Part shown: piece by piece, positions 1 to 8,061 of the stretch | How positions within the stretch are numbered: the first letter of the stretch is position 1 | Layout of the letters: each line of letters opens with the position of its first letter | Assembly (NCBI GenBank): GCA_964632995.1 | Contig: CAZWDL010000014.1 | Span: 1-64,000, forward strand | Source: CAZWDL01 sp964632995 | Lineage (GTDB): Bacteria > Bacteroidota > Bacteroidia > Chitinophagales > Saprospiraceae | Length of the DNA: 64,000 bases | Reading direction: 5' to 3' | The notes under the pieces: generated by a model | What the model was told of the DNA's origin: nothing | The model's database searches: none | What the model saw: the letters and a program-made list of their open reading frames with translations, nothing else | Translations under genes and position numbers: made by a program

Positions 1-882
1 ATGCTGTCGGGGTCGCTGGCGCCGCTGGTCAATCGCATGCAAAGCAGCGCCCTGTTCCGCAATATTATGGACCGCATCGGCATCGACCCCCGGCGCACCC
101 TGCCGCCCTACGCACCGGAAACCTTCCAAAGCTGGTATAAGCGCAACTACCGATCCAACGGCGCTCCCCGGGGGACCGTCGCGCTCTTTGCCGACACCTA
201 CCTCAACTACCACGAACCGCAGACCGGCATTGCCGCCGTCAAACTGCTGCAGCGGATGGGCTACGAGGTGCAATTGGCCAGTCCCGGCTGCTGCCAGCGC
301 CCCCGCATCTCCAACGGCTTCCTCCGGGAGGCGAAGCGGGAAGGAACGAAAACGGCGCAGGGGCTGACGCACTGGCTCGACCGGGACATCCCCGTGCTCG
401 TCTGCGAGCCGAGCTGCGCCTCCGCCCTCACCGGCGACCTGCCGGATCTGATCGATGACGAAGCACTAGCCGGCAAACTGCAGCAAGGCGTGCAGCTGAT
501 CGATACATTCGTAGCGAAGGCGCTGAAGGAAAACGGGCAGGATTTGTCATTTCCCGAAAGGGGAAATACGCCGCTGCTCGTCCACGGGCACTGCCACCAG
601 AAGGCGATCTACGGAACGGGGGATATGCTACAGGCATTGAGAAATGCTACAGGTGCAAAGGTAGAGGAAATTCCCTCCGGCTGCTGTGGTATGGCCGGCT
701 CCTTCGGTTATGAAAAGGAACACTACGAGCTATCCGGAAAGATCGGCGAGGAGACGCTCTTCCCCACTATCCGTGCGGCTGATCCGGCGGCCAAAATTGT
801 GGCCTGCGGCTTCAGCTGCCGCCATCAGATCGAGCACTTTACGGGGAGAAAGGCAGTGCATTGGGTGGAAGCGATAAGTTGA
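1..882 (+). CDS. FAD/Fe-S-binding oxidoreductase, C-terminal part
   Basis: This is the 3' end of a gene that enters from before base 1; the first codon is ATG but probably internal. The visible 293 residues carry two cysteine-rich CCG-type domains. The first has the motif SPGCCQRPR near residue 95. The second runs from HGHCHQK (about residue 195) to SGCCGMAGSFGYEKEHY (about 225-241), and CGFSCRHQIEH follows near 270. This arrangement is known from the C-termini of D-lactate or glycolate dehydrogenase-like flavoproteins of about 950-1000 residues and from heterodisulfide-reductase-like iron-sulfur subunits. The inferred role is cytoplasmic oxidation of a 2-hydroxyacid with electron transfer through Fe-S clusters. 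The FAD domain lies outside the window, so the substrate cannot be assigned. Confidence 0.8.
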   Translation: MLSGSLAPLVNRMQSSALFRNIMDRIGIDPRRTLPPYAPETFQSWYKRNYRSNGAPRGTVALFADTYLNYHEPQTGIAAVKLLQRMGYEVQLASPGCCQRPRISNGFLREAKREGTKTAQGLTHWLDRDIPVLVCEPSCASALTGDLPDLIDDEALAGKLQQGVQLIDTFVAKALKENGQDLSFPERGNTPLLVHGHCHQKAIYGTGDMLQALRNATGAKVEEIPSGCCGMAGSFGYEKEHYELSGKIGEETLFPTIRAADPAAKIVACGFSCRHQIEHFTGRKAVHWVEAIS

Positions 883-1087
883 TTGCTTTTCGCCATTCGC
901 TATTCGCGCGCTTGGCGAGCTCCGCGATCCTTAGCTTTGTCCATGCTGAGCCCGCACTAGCTATTGGCGGCCGGCCCCGGTATAATCTCAGCAATTCCAT
1001 GATTTGTGCCTGGCTAAAGCTGCGAATGGCGAACAGCGAGTAGCGAACAGCCGAATGAACATCAAGCCTTCCTTTCAAGCATACTTC
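883..1087. repeat. Intergenic inverted-repeat region
   Basis: This 205-base spacer separates two convergent genes. A 12-base perfect inverted repeat (TTCGCCATTCGC) has arms at 889-900 and 1022-1033, and reiterations of a TTCGCTATTCGC-like unit surround both arms. Inside it, CATGCTGAG near 940 is mirrored by CTCAGCAATTCCATG near 987-1001. The spacer could form a large cruciform or a shared terminator-like structure. I see no credible gene in it. Confidence 0.5.
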
Positions 1088-1684
1088 TCATCTCGTAAAC
1101 ACCACCCGGTAATCCACCGTCACCTTTTTGCCCGCTTTCACCAGTCCCAGCATCGTTTTGGGCGGCGTGACGCCGTAGTCTGTCATGTCCAGGGAATAAG
1201 ATCCGTCGCAGGTCACTCGTTGTTGGCCGTCCGTCGTGCATGTCGCCTGCAGGTCGACCGTTTTGGTGACGCCGGAGATGGTGAGATCGCCGCTGACGTC
1301 GACGAGGTAGCCGTCCGCCTGTCGTTCTATGTTGTTGACTTCCGCGAGTTCGAAGGTGAGGTAAGGGAATTCTTCGGTGTTCAGGGCGGCATAGGCGTCC
1401 TTGTTCATTCCTTTTCTATTGCTTTTCAAACCCTCCGCTTCGATTTGCACTTGCAGGCCGGTCAGTTGGGTCAGTCCGTCTTCACTAAAGGCGAAGGTTG
1501 CCGAGCCGCTGCTGCGCCCCTCCTGCAGGGGCATCTCCCAGTCGTGGAAGGTGGAGGTGCCGGAGAGGATGATGGAAGTGGCCGCATCGTCGAGCGTCAG
1601 GGTTTGCTGGGCGGAGAGGGTGGTGGTGAAAAGAAAAGCAAGGAGGAAAAAGCATTTCCGGACTAAATTGAGGTTTCCGGCCAC
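1088..1684 (-). CDS. YceI family exported protein
   Basis: The product is about 198 residues long and matches the YceI lipocalin-like family in length and pattern (GTSTFHDWEM, SGDLTISGVTKTVDL, TMLGLVKAGKKVTVDYRVVF). These are periplasmic beta-barrels that bind polyisoprenoid or other amphiphilic lipids. I place the start at a GTG at 1684, because the codons just after it encode a clean signal peptide (VRKCFFLLAFLFTTTLSAQ). A longer reading frame extends to 1846, but its extra N-terminus is basic, low-complexity and unlike any signal. A Ser/Thr/Cys-containing strand (TCTTDGQQRVTCDGSY) could form a disulfide. The gene stands alone and is convergent with the oxidoreductase. The family call is firm; the ligand is unknown. 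Confidence 0.82.
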   Translation of the reverse strand: MAGNLNLVRKCFFLLAFLFTTTLSAQQTLTLDDAATSIILSGTSTFHDWEMPLQEGRSSGSATFAFSEDGLTQLTGLQVQIEAEGLKSNRKGMNKDAYAALNTEEFPYLTFELAEVNNIERQADGYLVDVSGDLTISGVTKTVDLQATCTTDGQQRVTCDGSYSLDMTDYGVTPPKTMLGLVKAGKKVTVDYRVVFTR

Positions 1685-1953
1685 TTCTTCGGTTCTTCGG
1701 TTTCTCTGTTCGTTCGTTCTGCAGTTCCGTGTTTTTGAACTTTTATCAGGATTACAAAACAGGCCAACAGCGTTACGTTGAACCGGAGAAGTACCGAAAA
1801 CTTGATAAGTTAAGGCCTTTGGTCCTTTTAAAATCGAGGGAAGCATAACGAAAAATTTTGGTGGATTAATGGTCGGTTCACACTGTTGTAAAACCGGAGG
1901 AGAGCGGATAGTTTACCGAAGGGTATAATGTTTTGCCGTAATCAGGTTATTGA
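1685..1953. other. Intergenic spacer
   Basis: This stretch holds the upstream region of the YceI gene and lead-in sequence to a gene relic. I see no RNA gene, clear promoter or repeat in it. Confidence 0.4.
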
Positions 1954-2190
1954 ATAAAAGGAAGGGTCGGGTTCGTCTCCATCGGCGCCGGCCTGGGGGT
2001 GACCGGCGGACAAAAAGGGGGCAATCCCCGCCGGTCGGAGAATTTTACCATGGTCGACGTACCCGTTGAATCCCAATTGTTCCTGACATTGCCCTTCGTC
2101 GGTATCGGATTGGTGGGGTATGCGAACCTGAACTTGGAAGCTTCGTATGCGGGGTTTGCCCTGACTTTGCAAGTCGGAAACTTAAAATAG
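1954..2190 (+). pseudogene. Relic of an outer-membrane beta-barrel gene (C-terminal end only)
   Basis: An open frame of about 78 codons follows a TGA at 1951 and has no plausible ATG start or signal peptide. Its translation alternates polar and hydrophobic residues like barrel strands (GFVSIGAGLGVTGG, FVGIGLVGYANLNLEASYAG) and ends in FALTLQVGNLK, which looks like the closing strand of an outer-membrane protein. It therefore looks like the last strands of a gene whose 5' part is gone. The next gene on the other strand (2202-2783) is also damaged, so the locus appears to be decaying. A short genuine gene using the GTG at 1999 is possible but less likely. Confidence 0.45.
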
Positions 2191-2201
2191 AAGCGCGCTT
2201 G

Positions 2202-2783
2202 TCAGTCTCGTACTTGTAGAAAGTTGAGATAGTTTTCGCGGTTGATTAGCCGGAAATTGGCTTCAGGATAAGTCTCCAGCCAACTCTTGGGAGCTTTTGC
2301 CGTTTTTTTACCCCATTTAAATTCAAAACCATAGAGTTGTCCTCCCCGCTCTTCCACATAATCAAGTTCTGCACCCGTGTAGGTTCGCCAGAAATAACGA
2401 TTGCCCGGTTGTCGGTGGTAGGTCGTGGATTTGATTCTTTCGGAAATCAAAAAGTTTTCCCACAATTGCCCTGTATCATTGCGGTGAGCTAATTCATTGA
2501 AGTTTTCAACGATAGCATTCCGGATGCCTATATCATAGAAAAACACCTTGTCCATTTTGACGATTTCTTTCCGGAGGTTGCGACTGAACCCGGATAAACG
2601 GAAGATCACAAAGGCTTTTTCAAGTAAATCGATATATCTGGCGACTGTTTTGCAGGGTAGCTCCTTTATTAATTCCTTTGCTAGGGTGGTTTTACCTACC
2701 TGCCGGCTTCCGTAAAGAATGATAATCCTGGTAGAGGAGGTCAAACGCTCCTTTAATTGCTGTTGTAATAATCTGGCTATCAT
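2202..2783 (-). pseudogene. AAA_14/DUF4143 ATPase with large internal in-frame deletion
   Basis: The 193-residue product begins like DUF4143-type ATPases, with a Walker A motif (YGSRQVGKTT) near residues 24-33. It then jumps directly to the C-terminal half: TVARYIDLLEKAFVIFRLSGFS starts near residue 46, followed by the nuclease-like DUF4143 region with GAELDYVEERGGQLYGFEFKWG. Family members are normally about 380-400 residues. The missing middle would hold Walker B, the sensor residues and the rest of the AAA+ core, so ATPase activity is very unlikely. The reading frame is intact across the junction, so a stable truncated protein could be made. These proteins are common orphan accessory genes; their function is poorly known. 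Confidence 0.75.
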
Positions 2784-3147
2784 ACCAGCTGAATTAGCGC
2801 TAATTTGGCTGTTAAAACAACTAAATCAATAATTTACATTAAATATCTAAAGTTTTGAATCAGAAAGTTTTGCTTTTCTACTCCCCGAGAGCCTTTTGAT
2901 ATACCAGTAATGAAACGTTGTTGTTAACCCGCCTGCCTTAGAGTTTATTTAAATTTTAATTTCTAAGCTAATCGAATTTTAAACAAACTCTTATCCATGT
3001 ACGGAAACGTCTTTGTATACCCCGTACCTGGCCGGCATGAGCCGTACTCAACGGAGTTTTAAACTTAATTGAAATCTGTCCGGGTGCTTACTCCCCTCTT
3101 TTCCCCGCAAATAATTTTTATTTTCACAAAAAATAAAGCCATCTACT
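2784..3147. other. AT-rich intergenic region upstream of the M1 peptidase
   Basis: This 364-base stretch lies between two divergently oriented genes and is clearly AT-richer than its surroundings. It should contain the promoter of the downstream peptidase. I could not identify a convincing Bacteroidota promoter (TTTG with TAnnTTTG at proper spacing), and I see no RNA gene or repeat. Confidence 0.4.
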
Positions 3148-5538
3148 ATGTCAACTCCCCCTGTACTGAATTTTCGGGCTCTTTCCGGATTGCTGACTTT
3201 GTTGATGCTGACTGTTTCCACCGGTTATGCACAGCCCGTTTCCAACCACGGCAACAAATTTGAGCAGTTAGATAACCTGCTACCCGCTCCCAATCCCTAC
3301 CGCGGCGCCGACGGAGCCCCGGGCCCCGACTACTGGCAGCAACGCTGCGACTACGATATCGAATGTAGCTTGGATATTGAAAACCTGCGCCTCGACGGAG
3401 AGGAACTCATCACTTATTACAACCAGTCGCCGCACACCCTGCGGTATCTCTGGTTGCAACTCGACGAAAACCAGCACTCACCGGAAAACGACAACCAATA
3501 CTTCGATCCCAGCGCTATCAACCCCACGATGAGCGCAGCGCAGCTGGCCGGGCTGGAGCCGGCCGAAGACAAGGAAAAGTACGGCCATAAGATCCAGGAA
3601 GTGACCAGCGCCAACGGTGATCCGCTGCGTTACACCATCAATCAAACCATGATGCGGATCGACCTGCCCCAAGCACTCAAGCCCGGCGAGGCCTTCTCCT
3701 TCCGGGTCAAGTGGTATTACTACCTCATCGACCGCATCGCCGTGCGGGAAGCAGTGATCAACAGCGCCACCAACCTGGCCCGCGGCGGCTACGAATATTT
3801 CCCCAGTGACGGCAATTACCTCTTCACCATCACCCAGTGGTATCCCCGTCTATGCGTGTACAGCGACTTTGAAGGCTGGCAGAATAAGCAGTTTACCGGT
3901 CGCGGGGAGTTCGCCCTGACCTTCGGCAACTTCATCGTCAAGATGACCGTGCCGGCTGACTATCTCGTCGGCTCTACCGGCGAATGCCTCAATTATTCAG
4001 TGGTCCTGAGCCCCACTCAGCAGCAGCGCTATGCCGAGGCCAAAAATGCGGAGGAACCTATTGAAATCGTCACGCTGGAAGAGGCCGAAGCCAATGAGCA
4101 ACGACCTCCAAGCAGTGAAACCAAAACCTGGATCTACAAAGCTGACCGGGTGCGCGACTTTGCCTGGACCGCCAGCCGCAAATTCGTCTGGGACGCCATG
4201 CCCCATATTACCGAAGAAGGTAAAAAAGTGATGTGTATGAGCTACTACGGAAAGGAGGCTTATCCCATCTACCGGCGTTATTCCACCAAGGCCGTCACCC
4301 ATACGCTGGAGAGCTACTCCCGCTACTCGATTCCCTATCCCTATCCGGTGGCCATTTCCGTAGAAGCCGACAACGGCATGGAATACCCTATGATCTGCTT
4401 CAACCCCGGCCGGGCCGAACCCGACGGCACCTATACGGAAGCCGCTAAAAAGGACGCGATTTCGACCATCATCCACGAAGTGGGGCACAACTACTTCCCG
4501 ATGATCATCAACAGCGACGAACGGCAGTGGAGCTGGTTCGATGAGGGCCTCAACAGCTACGTGCAGTTTGTCGCCGAGCGGGAGTTCGACAACAACTACG
4601 AGCCCTGGTTCGGTCCGGCCCACCAGATTGTCGATTACATGCGTATGCCTAAGGACCAGCTGGAACCCATCATGACCAACAGCGACAACATCGTGGACTT
4701 CTTCGCCAACGCTTACCGCAAACCGGCTACCGCCCTGAACATCCTCCGCGAAACGGTCATGGGCCGCGAACTGTTCGACTTCGCCTTCCGGGAATACTGC
4801 CGCCGATGGGCCTTCAAACATCCTACCCCGGCCGATTTCTTCCGGACCATGGAGGACGCCAGCGGCGTAGACCTCGACTGGTTCTGGCGCGGCTGGTTCT
4901 ACTCGGTCGATGCTGTCGATGTCTCCCTGGACTCCATCAAGTGGTACAAGGTAGACCTGGAAAAAGACCCGCAGCAAAAAGAGGCGGTACAAGAGCAAAA
5001 GATCGAGGAGCCTTTTGAGGATATCTCCAAAATCCGCAACCGGGAGGAAGGCAAAGTGCCGCTTATCGAAGAAGATCCTGCACTAAAGGATTTCTACAAC
5101 GATTACCAACCCTGGAAAACAGAAGATTCTATTCAGTTCGACACCGTGTATCTCCACGCCGAAACCTACTCCCAGGAAGAGAAGGAAAAGCGCTTTGGGG
5201 ATAAGAACTACTACGAACTGCACTTCAGCAACGAAGGCGGGCTTGTCACTCCGGTTATCCTCGAATGGACCTACGAAGACGACTCCACCGAAATCGACCG
5301 CATTCCGGTTGAAATCTGGCGCAAGAATGAAAATGCCTTCACCAAGGTTTTTGTTAAAGAAAAGGTAGTCAAAGCCATCCGTGTCGATCCTTACCGTGAA
5401 ACCGCTGACATTGACGAAAGCGACAACAACTGGCCGGTGCGCGAGGTGCCCAGCCGCTTCCAGGTCTTCAAGAAGCACAAAGTTCAGGAAAAACTCAACC
5501 CGATGCAGAAGGCGCAGGGAAAGGTTATCAAGCCGTGA
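3148..5538 (+). CDS. M1 family zinc metallopeptidase, exported
   Basis: The 796-residue product starts with a signal peptide ending near residue 29 (LLTLLMLTVSTGYAQ). It carries the gluzincin zinc motif HEVGH at residues 443-447 and the third ligand Glu466 in WFDEGLNSY, which is the exact HEXXH-X18-E spacing of M1 aminopeptidases. The N-terminal region before the catalytic domain is beta-rich, as in the family. After about residue 590 there is a highly charged segment and a C-terminal beta domain. The usual GAMEN exopeptidase motif appears as DNGMEYPM just before the zinc site. Predicted role: periplasmic or surface aminopeptidase in peptide use. The gene is monocistronic, and its 3' side faces a repeat pair and a convergent S9 peptidase. 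Confidence 0.9.
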   Translation: MSTPPVLNFRALSGLLTLLMLTVSTGYAQPVSNHGNKFEQLDNLLPAPNPYRGADGAPGPDYWQQRCDYDIECSLDIENLRLDGEELITYYNQSPHTLRYLWLQLDENQHSPENDNQYFDPSAINPTMSAAQLAGLEPAEDKEKYGHKIQEVTSANGDPLRYTINQTMMRIDLPQALKPGEAFSFRVKWYYYLIDRIAVREAVINSATNLARGGYEYFPSDGNYLFTITQWYPRLCVYSDFEGWQNKQFTGRGEFALTFGNFIVKMTVPADYLVGSTGECLNYSVVLSPTQQQRYAEAKNAEEPIEIVTLEEAEANEQRPPSSETKTWIYKADRVRDFAWTASRKFVWDAMPHITEEGKKVMCMSYYGKEAYPIYRRYSTKAVTHTLESYSRYSIPYPYPVAISVEADNGMEYPMICFNPGRAEPDGTYTEAAKKDAISTIIHEVGHNYFPMIINSDERQWSWFDEGLNSYVQFVAEREFDNNYEPWFGPAHQIVDYMRMPKDQLEPIMTNSDNIVDFFANAYRKPATALNILRETVMGRELFDFAFREYCRRWAFKHPTPADFFRTMEDASGVDLDWFWRGWFYSVDAVDVSLDSIKWYKVDLEKDPQQKEAVQEQKIEEPFEDISKIRNREEGKVPLIEEDPALKDFYNDYQPWKTEDSIQFDTVYLHAETYSQEEKEKRFGDKNYYELHFSNEGGLVTPVILEWTYEDDSTEIDRIPVEIWRKNENAFTKVFVKEKVVKAIRVDPYRETADIDESDNNWPVREVPSRFQVFKKHKVQEKLNPMQKAQGKVIKP

Positions 5539-5581
5539 GGAGAAATCCCGGCTCATGAAGAATTTTGGATTTTTCCGGGAA

Positions 5582-5680
5582 TGTGGGGGTTGCCGGCGCT
5601 GCGCGCGGCTGCCTGTGGGGACCCTGAAGCAGCGGCTTCAGGGTTGTGGGGGCTCGGCTGTCGCCTCACTGAAGGGGAGG
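5582..5680 (-). repeat. REP-like hairpin repeat, copy R1
   Basis: On the minus strand this copy reads through CAGTGAGGCGACAGCC, a hairpin with arms CCCTGAAGC and GCTTCAGGG, then CCCCACAGGCAGCC and a second GC-rich hairpin ending in CCGGCAACCCCC. Copy R3 at 17210-17303 matches it nearly base for base through these blocks. Copy R2 lies in the opposite orientation about 30 bases away, so R1 and R2 form a head-to-head pair between two convergent genes. Confidence 0.75.
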
Positions 5681-5708
5681 CTGGCCCAGGGAATTCCTCC
5701 GCAAACCT

Positions 5709-5808
5709 TCCCGTCAATGAGGGAGCGAAGCGACCGAGGCCCCACAAGAGGAGTGCAGCAGCACCCCGATCCCCACAGGCAGCCGCGCGGAAGCGCCGGC
5801 AACCCGCG
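5709..5808 (+). repeat. REP-like hairpin repeat, copy R2
   Basis: This plus-oriented copy of the same family contains TCAATGAGGGAGCG, a GC-rich middle hairpin (GAGTGCAGCAGCACCCC) and the conserved block CCCCACAGGCAGCCGCGCGG followed by GCGCCGGCAACCCGCG. The middle hairpin differs in sequence from R1 and R3 but sits in the same place. The repeat ends four bases before the stop codon of the S9 peptidase gene, so it is part of that gene's 3' region. Confidence 0.65.
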
Positions 5809-5811
5809 CTC

Positions 5812-7845
5812 TTACTTTCGGTACCGGTCGAACCAGGCCAGTACGTGATCGATTTTGGTGATTAGCTGGCTGGGGCGGTTGGCGATGAAGTGATAGGCCC
5901 CGGGGATCTGCACCAGCGCCGTTTCGATTTTGCGCAATTTCAGGGCATGGTAGAGTTGTTTGGCTTCCGACATGGGGGTGCGGAGGTCGGCGGTTCCCCC
6001 CATCACCAGTGTCGGTGTTTCTATATTGCCGACCAGCGAGATGGGGGAGTACGCCATATAGATATCCGGGTTCTCCCAGGGCTGGCCGGGATAGCGCGAG
6101 TAGGCGTAGCCGTAGTAATTGTCGGCGGTCAGCGTTTTGCTGATCCAGTTCATGACAGGTTTGACGACGGCAGCGGCACGGAAGCGGTTGTTTTTGCCGA
6201 TCATCCAGGCCGTCATGATGCCGCCGGCGCTGCCACCGGTGACGAAAAGGCTGTCTTCGGAGACGTAGCCTTCCTCCAGAACGGCATCCACGCCGTCCAT
6301 CACGTCCTGGTAGTCGTCGCCTGGATAGTCGTGGCAAAGCAGGTTGCCGAATTCTTCGCCGTAGCTGGTGCTGCCCCGTGGGTTGGGATAGAAAACGACG
6401 TAGCCGTCGGCGGCGTAGAGCTGTATTTCCGGTGAGAAGCGGTCGCCGTAATTGGAAATCGGGCCGCCGTGGTTTTCGACCAACAAGGGATATTGTTTAT
6501 TCTCATCAAAAAAGGGCGGCTTAACGATCCACCCCTGGATATCACGACCGTCCACCGTCGATTTGTACCAGATTGCTTCAACCTGTCCCAGGGTCCGGCG
6601 CCCCAGCAGATCTTCATTTAGTGACAGAAGCAGGGCTGCTTCTTCATCTCCTTTATTCACCAGGGCGAGTTCCGACGGGTGGTAGGGGGTAGTGTGGGTA
6701 AAGGCGATAGCCCCGTTGCCCGCTACGGAGAAAGAACCGCCCCCGTAAGGGCGCCCGATACCCGTACCACCCAGATTTTTTGCTACGAGCGTGGTTTCGC
6801 CGTTCAGTGTCACATGCCCGATTTTGGTGTTCCCTTCATCGTCGTATTGGAAATAGAGACCGTTGCCCTGGGCATTCCAGACGGGAGCGGAAGGACTGCG
6901 ATCGAGGCCGGTATAGAGCTCACGCTTGTTCGAGCCGTCGGTATTCATGACGTAGAGGCGGGTGATCTGATAAGTCTGTACCAGATCGTCGTAACCCACG
7001 TAGGCGATCTGCTTACCGTCGGGCGACAATGCGATATCGCTATCCGGGCCGTCGCGGTCGGTCAGGGCGCTGATGTTGCCGCTGTCCAGGTCGAGACGGT
7101 AGATTTCCGAGTTGCGGAAGTCGTATTCCCAGTCTTCCTTGCGATTGGTGGAGAAAAACAACGATTGGCCGTCTTTTGACCAGAGGGGTGCGTCGCGGTG
7201 GTGGAAATCGCCGGAGGTCACTTGCCGGGCCGGGCCGCCAGAGGCGGGAATGACGAAAAGGTGGGAAAAGCCGGGCTCCAGATAGCCCGTTCCGTCAGCT
7301 TCGTGCTTTAGGCGTGTGATGACGCGGGGATGATCGGCCCACTGGGCGCCTTCGGGTTTCTTGGGAGGGGAAACGAGCCGGGGCTCGGGCTCAGGGACGA
7401 ACATAGAGAAGGCCAGGTGCTTGCCGTCGGGCGACCAACTCAGGCCACCGGGCGACTGGGGCAACTGAGATATCCGGGCTGACTTGCCGGTGGCCACCCA
7501 GTAGATGAAGATCTCGGAACCCTGATCCGTGGAGCTGGTGTAAGCGATGCGCGTGCCGTCGGGCGACCAGCGAGGGGAGGACTCGTTGCGGTCGTTGTTG
7601 GTCAGCTTCACGTGCCGGGTTCCGTCCGTATTGACGATCCATAACCGGGATTGTCGCCGGTCTTTCATGATATCCATTCCCCGCCGGACATAGACGATCT
7701 GAGTGCCCTCGGGAGAGATTTCCGGGTCCTGCACCCACTCCAGCCCGAAGACGTCCATCCGGGAGAAAGCGGGATGGGTTTGGGCAGAAAGGGTAGCCGT
7801 GGCCAGGGTCAAAAGGAAAAGAAGAAGAGCGGTGTAGGTTTTCAT
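5812..7845 (-). CDS. S9 family serine peptidase (acylaminoacyl-peptidase-like)
   Basis: The 677-residue protein has a signal peptide (about residues 1-21, ending TLSAQ) and an N-terminal beta-propeller with TolB/WD40-like repeats (for example SPDGKQIAYVGYDD and SPRWSPDGTRIAYTS). A C-terminal alpha/beta-hydrolase domain starts near residue 430. The catalytic triad is readable: Ser539 in GGSAGG, Asp620 in GGTADLRTP and His652 in GAYHFIAN. Length, order and motifs match exported S9 peptidases of the S9C type, which release peptides or acyl amino acids from oligopeptides, and its function probably overlaps with the convergent M1 peptidase. Its 3' end abuts the repeat pair at 5582-5808. Confidence 0.9.
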   Translation of the reverse strand: MKTYTALLLFLLTLATATLSAQTHPAFSRMDVFGLEWVQDPEISPEGTQIVYVRRGMDIMKDRRQSRLWIVNTDGTRHVKLTNNDRNESSPRWSPDGTRIAYTSSTDQGSEIFIYWVATGKSARISQLPQSPGGLSWSPDGKHLAFSMFVPEPEPRLVSPPKKPEGAQWADHPRVITRLKHEADGTGYLEPGFSHLFVIPASGGPARQVTSGDFHHRDAPLWSKDGQSLFFSTNRKEDWEYDFRNSEIYRLDLDSGNISALTDRDGPDSDIALSPDGKQIAYVGYDDLVQTYQITRLYVMNTDGSNKRELYTGLDRSPSAPVWNAQGNGLYFQYDDEGNTKIGHVTLNGETTLVAKNLGGTGIGRPYGGGSFSVAGNGAIAFTHTTPYHPSELALVNKGDEEAALLLSLNEDLLGRRTLGQVEAIWYKSTVDGRDIQGWIVKPPFFDENKQYPLLVENHGGPISNYGDRFSPEIQLYAADGYVVFYPNPRGSTSYGEEFGNLLCHDYPGDDYQDVMDGVDAVLEEGYVSEDSLFVTGGSAGGIMTAWMIGKNNRFRAAAVVKPVMNWISKTLTADNYYGYAYSRYPGQPWENPDIYMAYSPISLVGNIETPTLVMGGTADLRTPMSEAKQLYHALKLRKIETALVQIPGAYHFIANRPSQLITKIDHVLAWFDRYRK

Positions 7846-8061
7846 AAGCCGTTTATTTTGATGGTGAGTGTGTGCCGGAATCGCCAGCCCGGAAGATAAG
7901 AAATTATGGGAAGTCGGAAATGAGAAAGCGGAAGTCGGAAAAGGCCTGGCTTCGTTAATACGGGCTAAAGCTCCGGCAAGTGAGGAAAGCCAATGGCTAA
8001 CAGCAAAAAACTCGAATTTCTAAAATTCACCAGGGATGCAATCTGAAAACCGCAATTCTGT

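Noticed and set aside
1004..1666. A 220-residue plus-strand frame
   Set aside because: It overlaps the YceI gene antisense, with arbitrary composition; the minus-strand frame has a signal peptide and family motifs.
3997..4998. A 333-residue open frame on the minus strand
   Set aside because: It lies opposite the M1 peptidase catalytic region and has no motif; it is a composition shadow of GC-rich coding sequence.
5581..5848. Frames through the R1/R2 repeats on both strands
   Set aside because: They consist of the hairpin repeats, with Arg/Gly/Pro-rich composition typical of GC-rich non-coding sequence.
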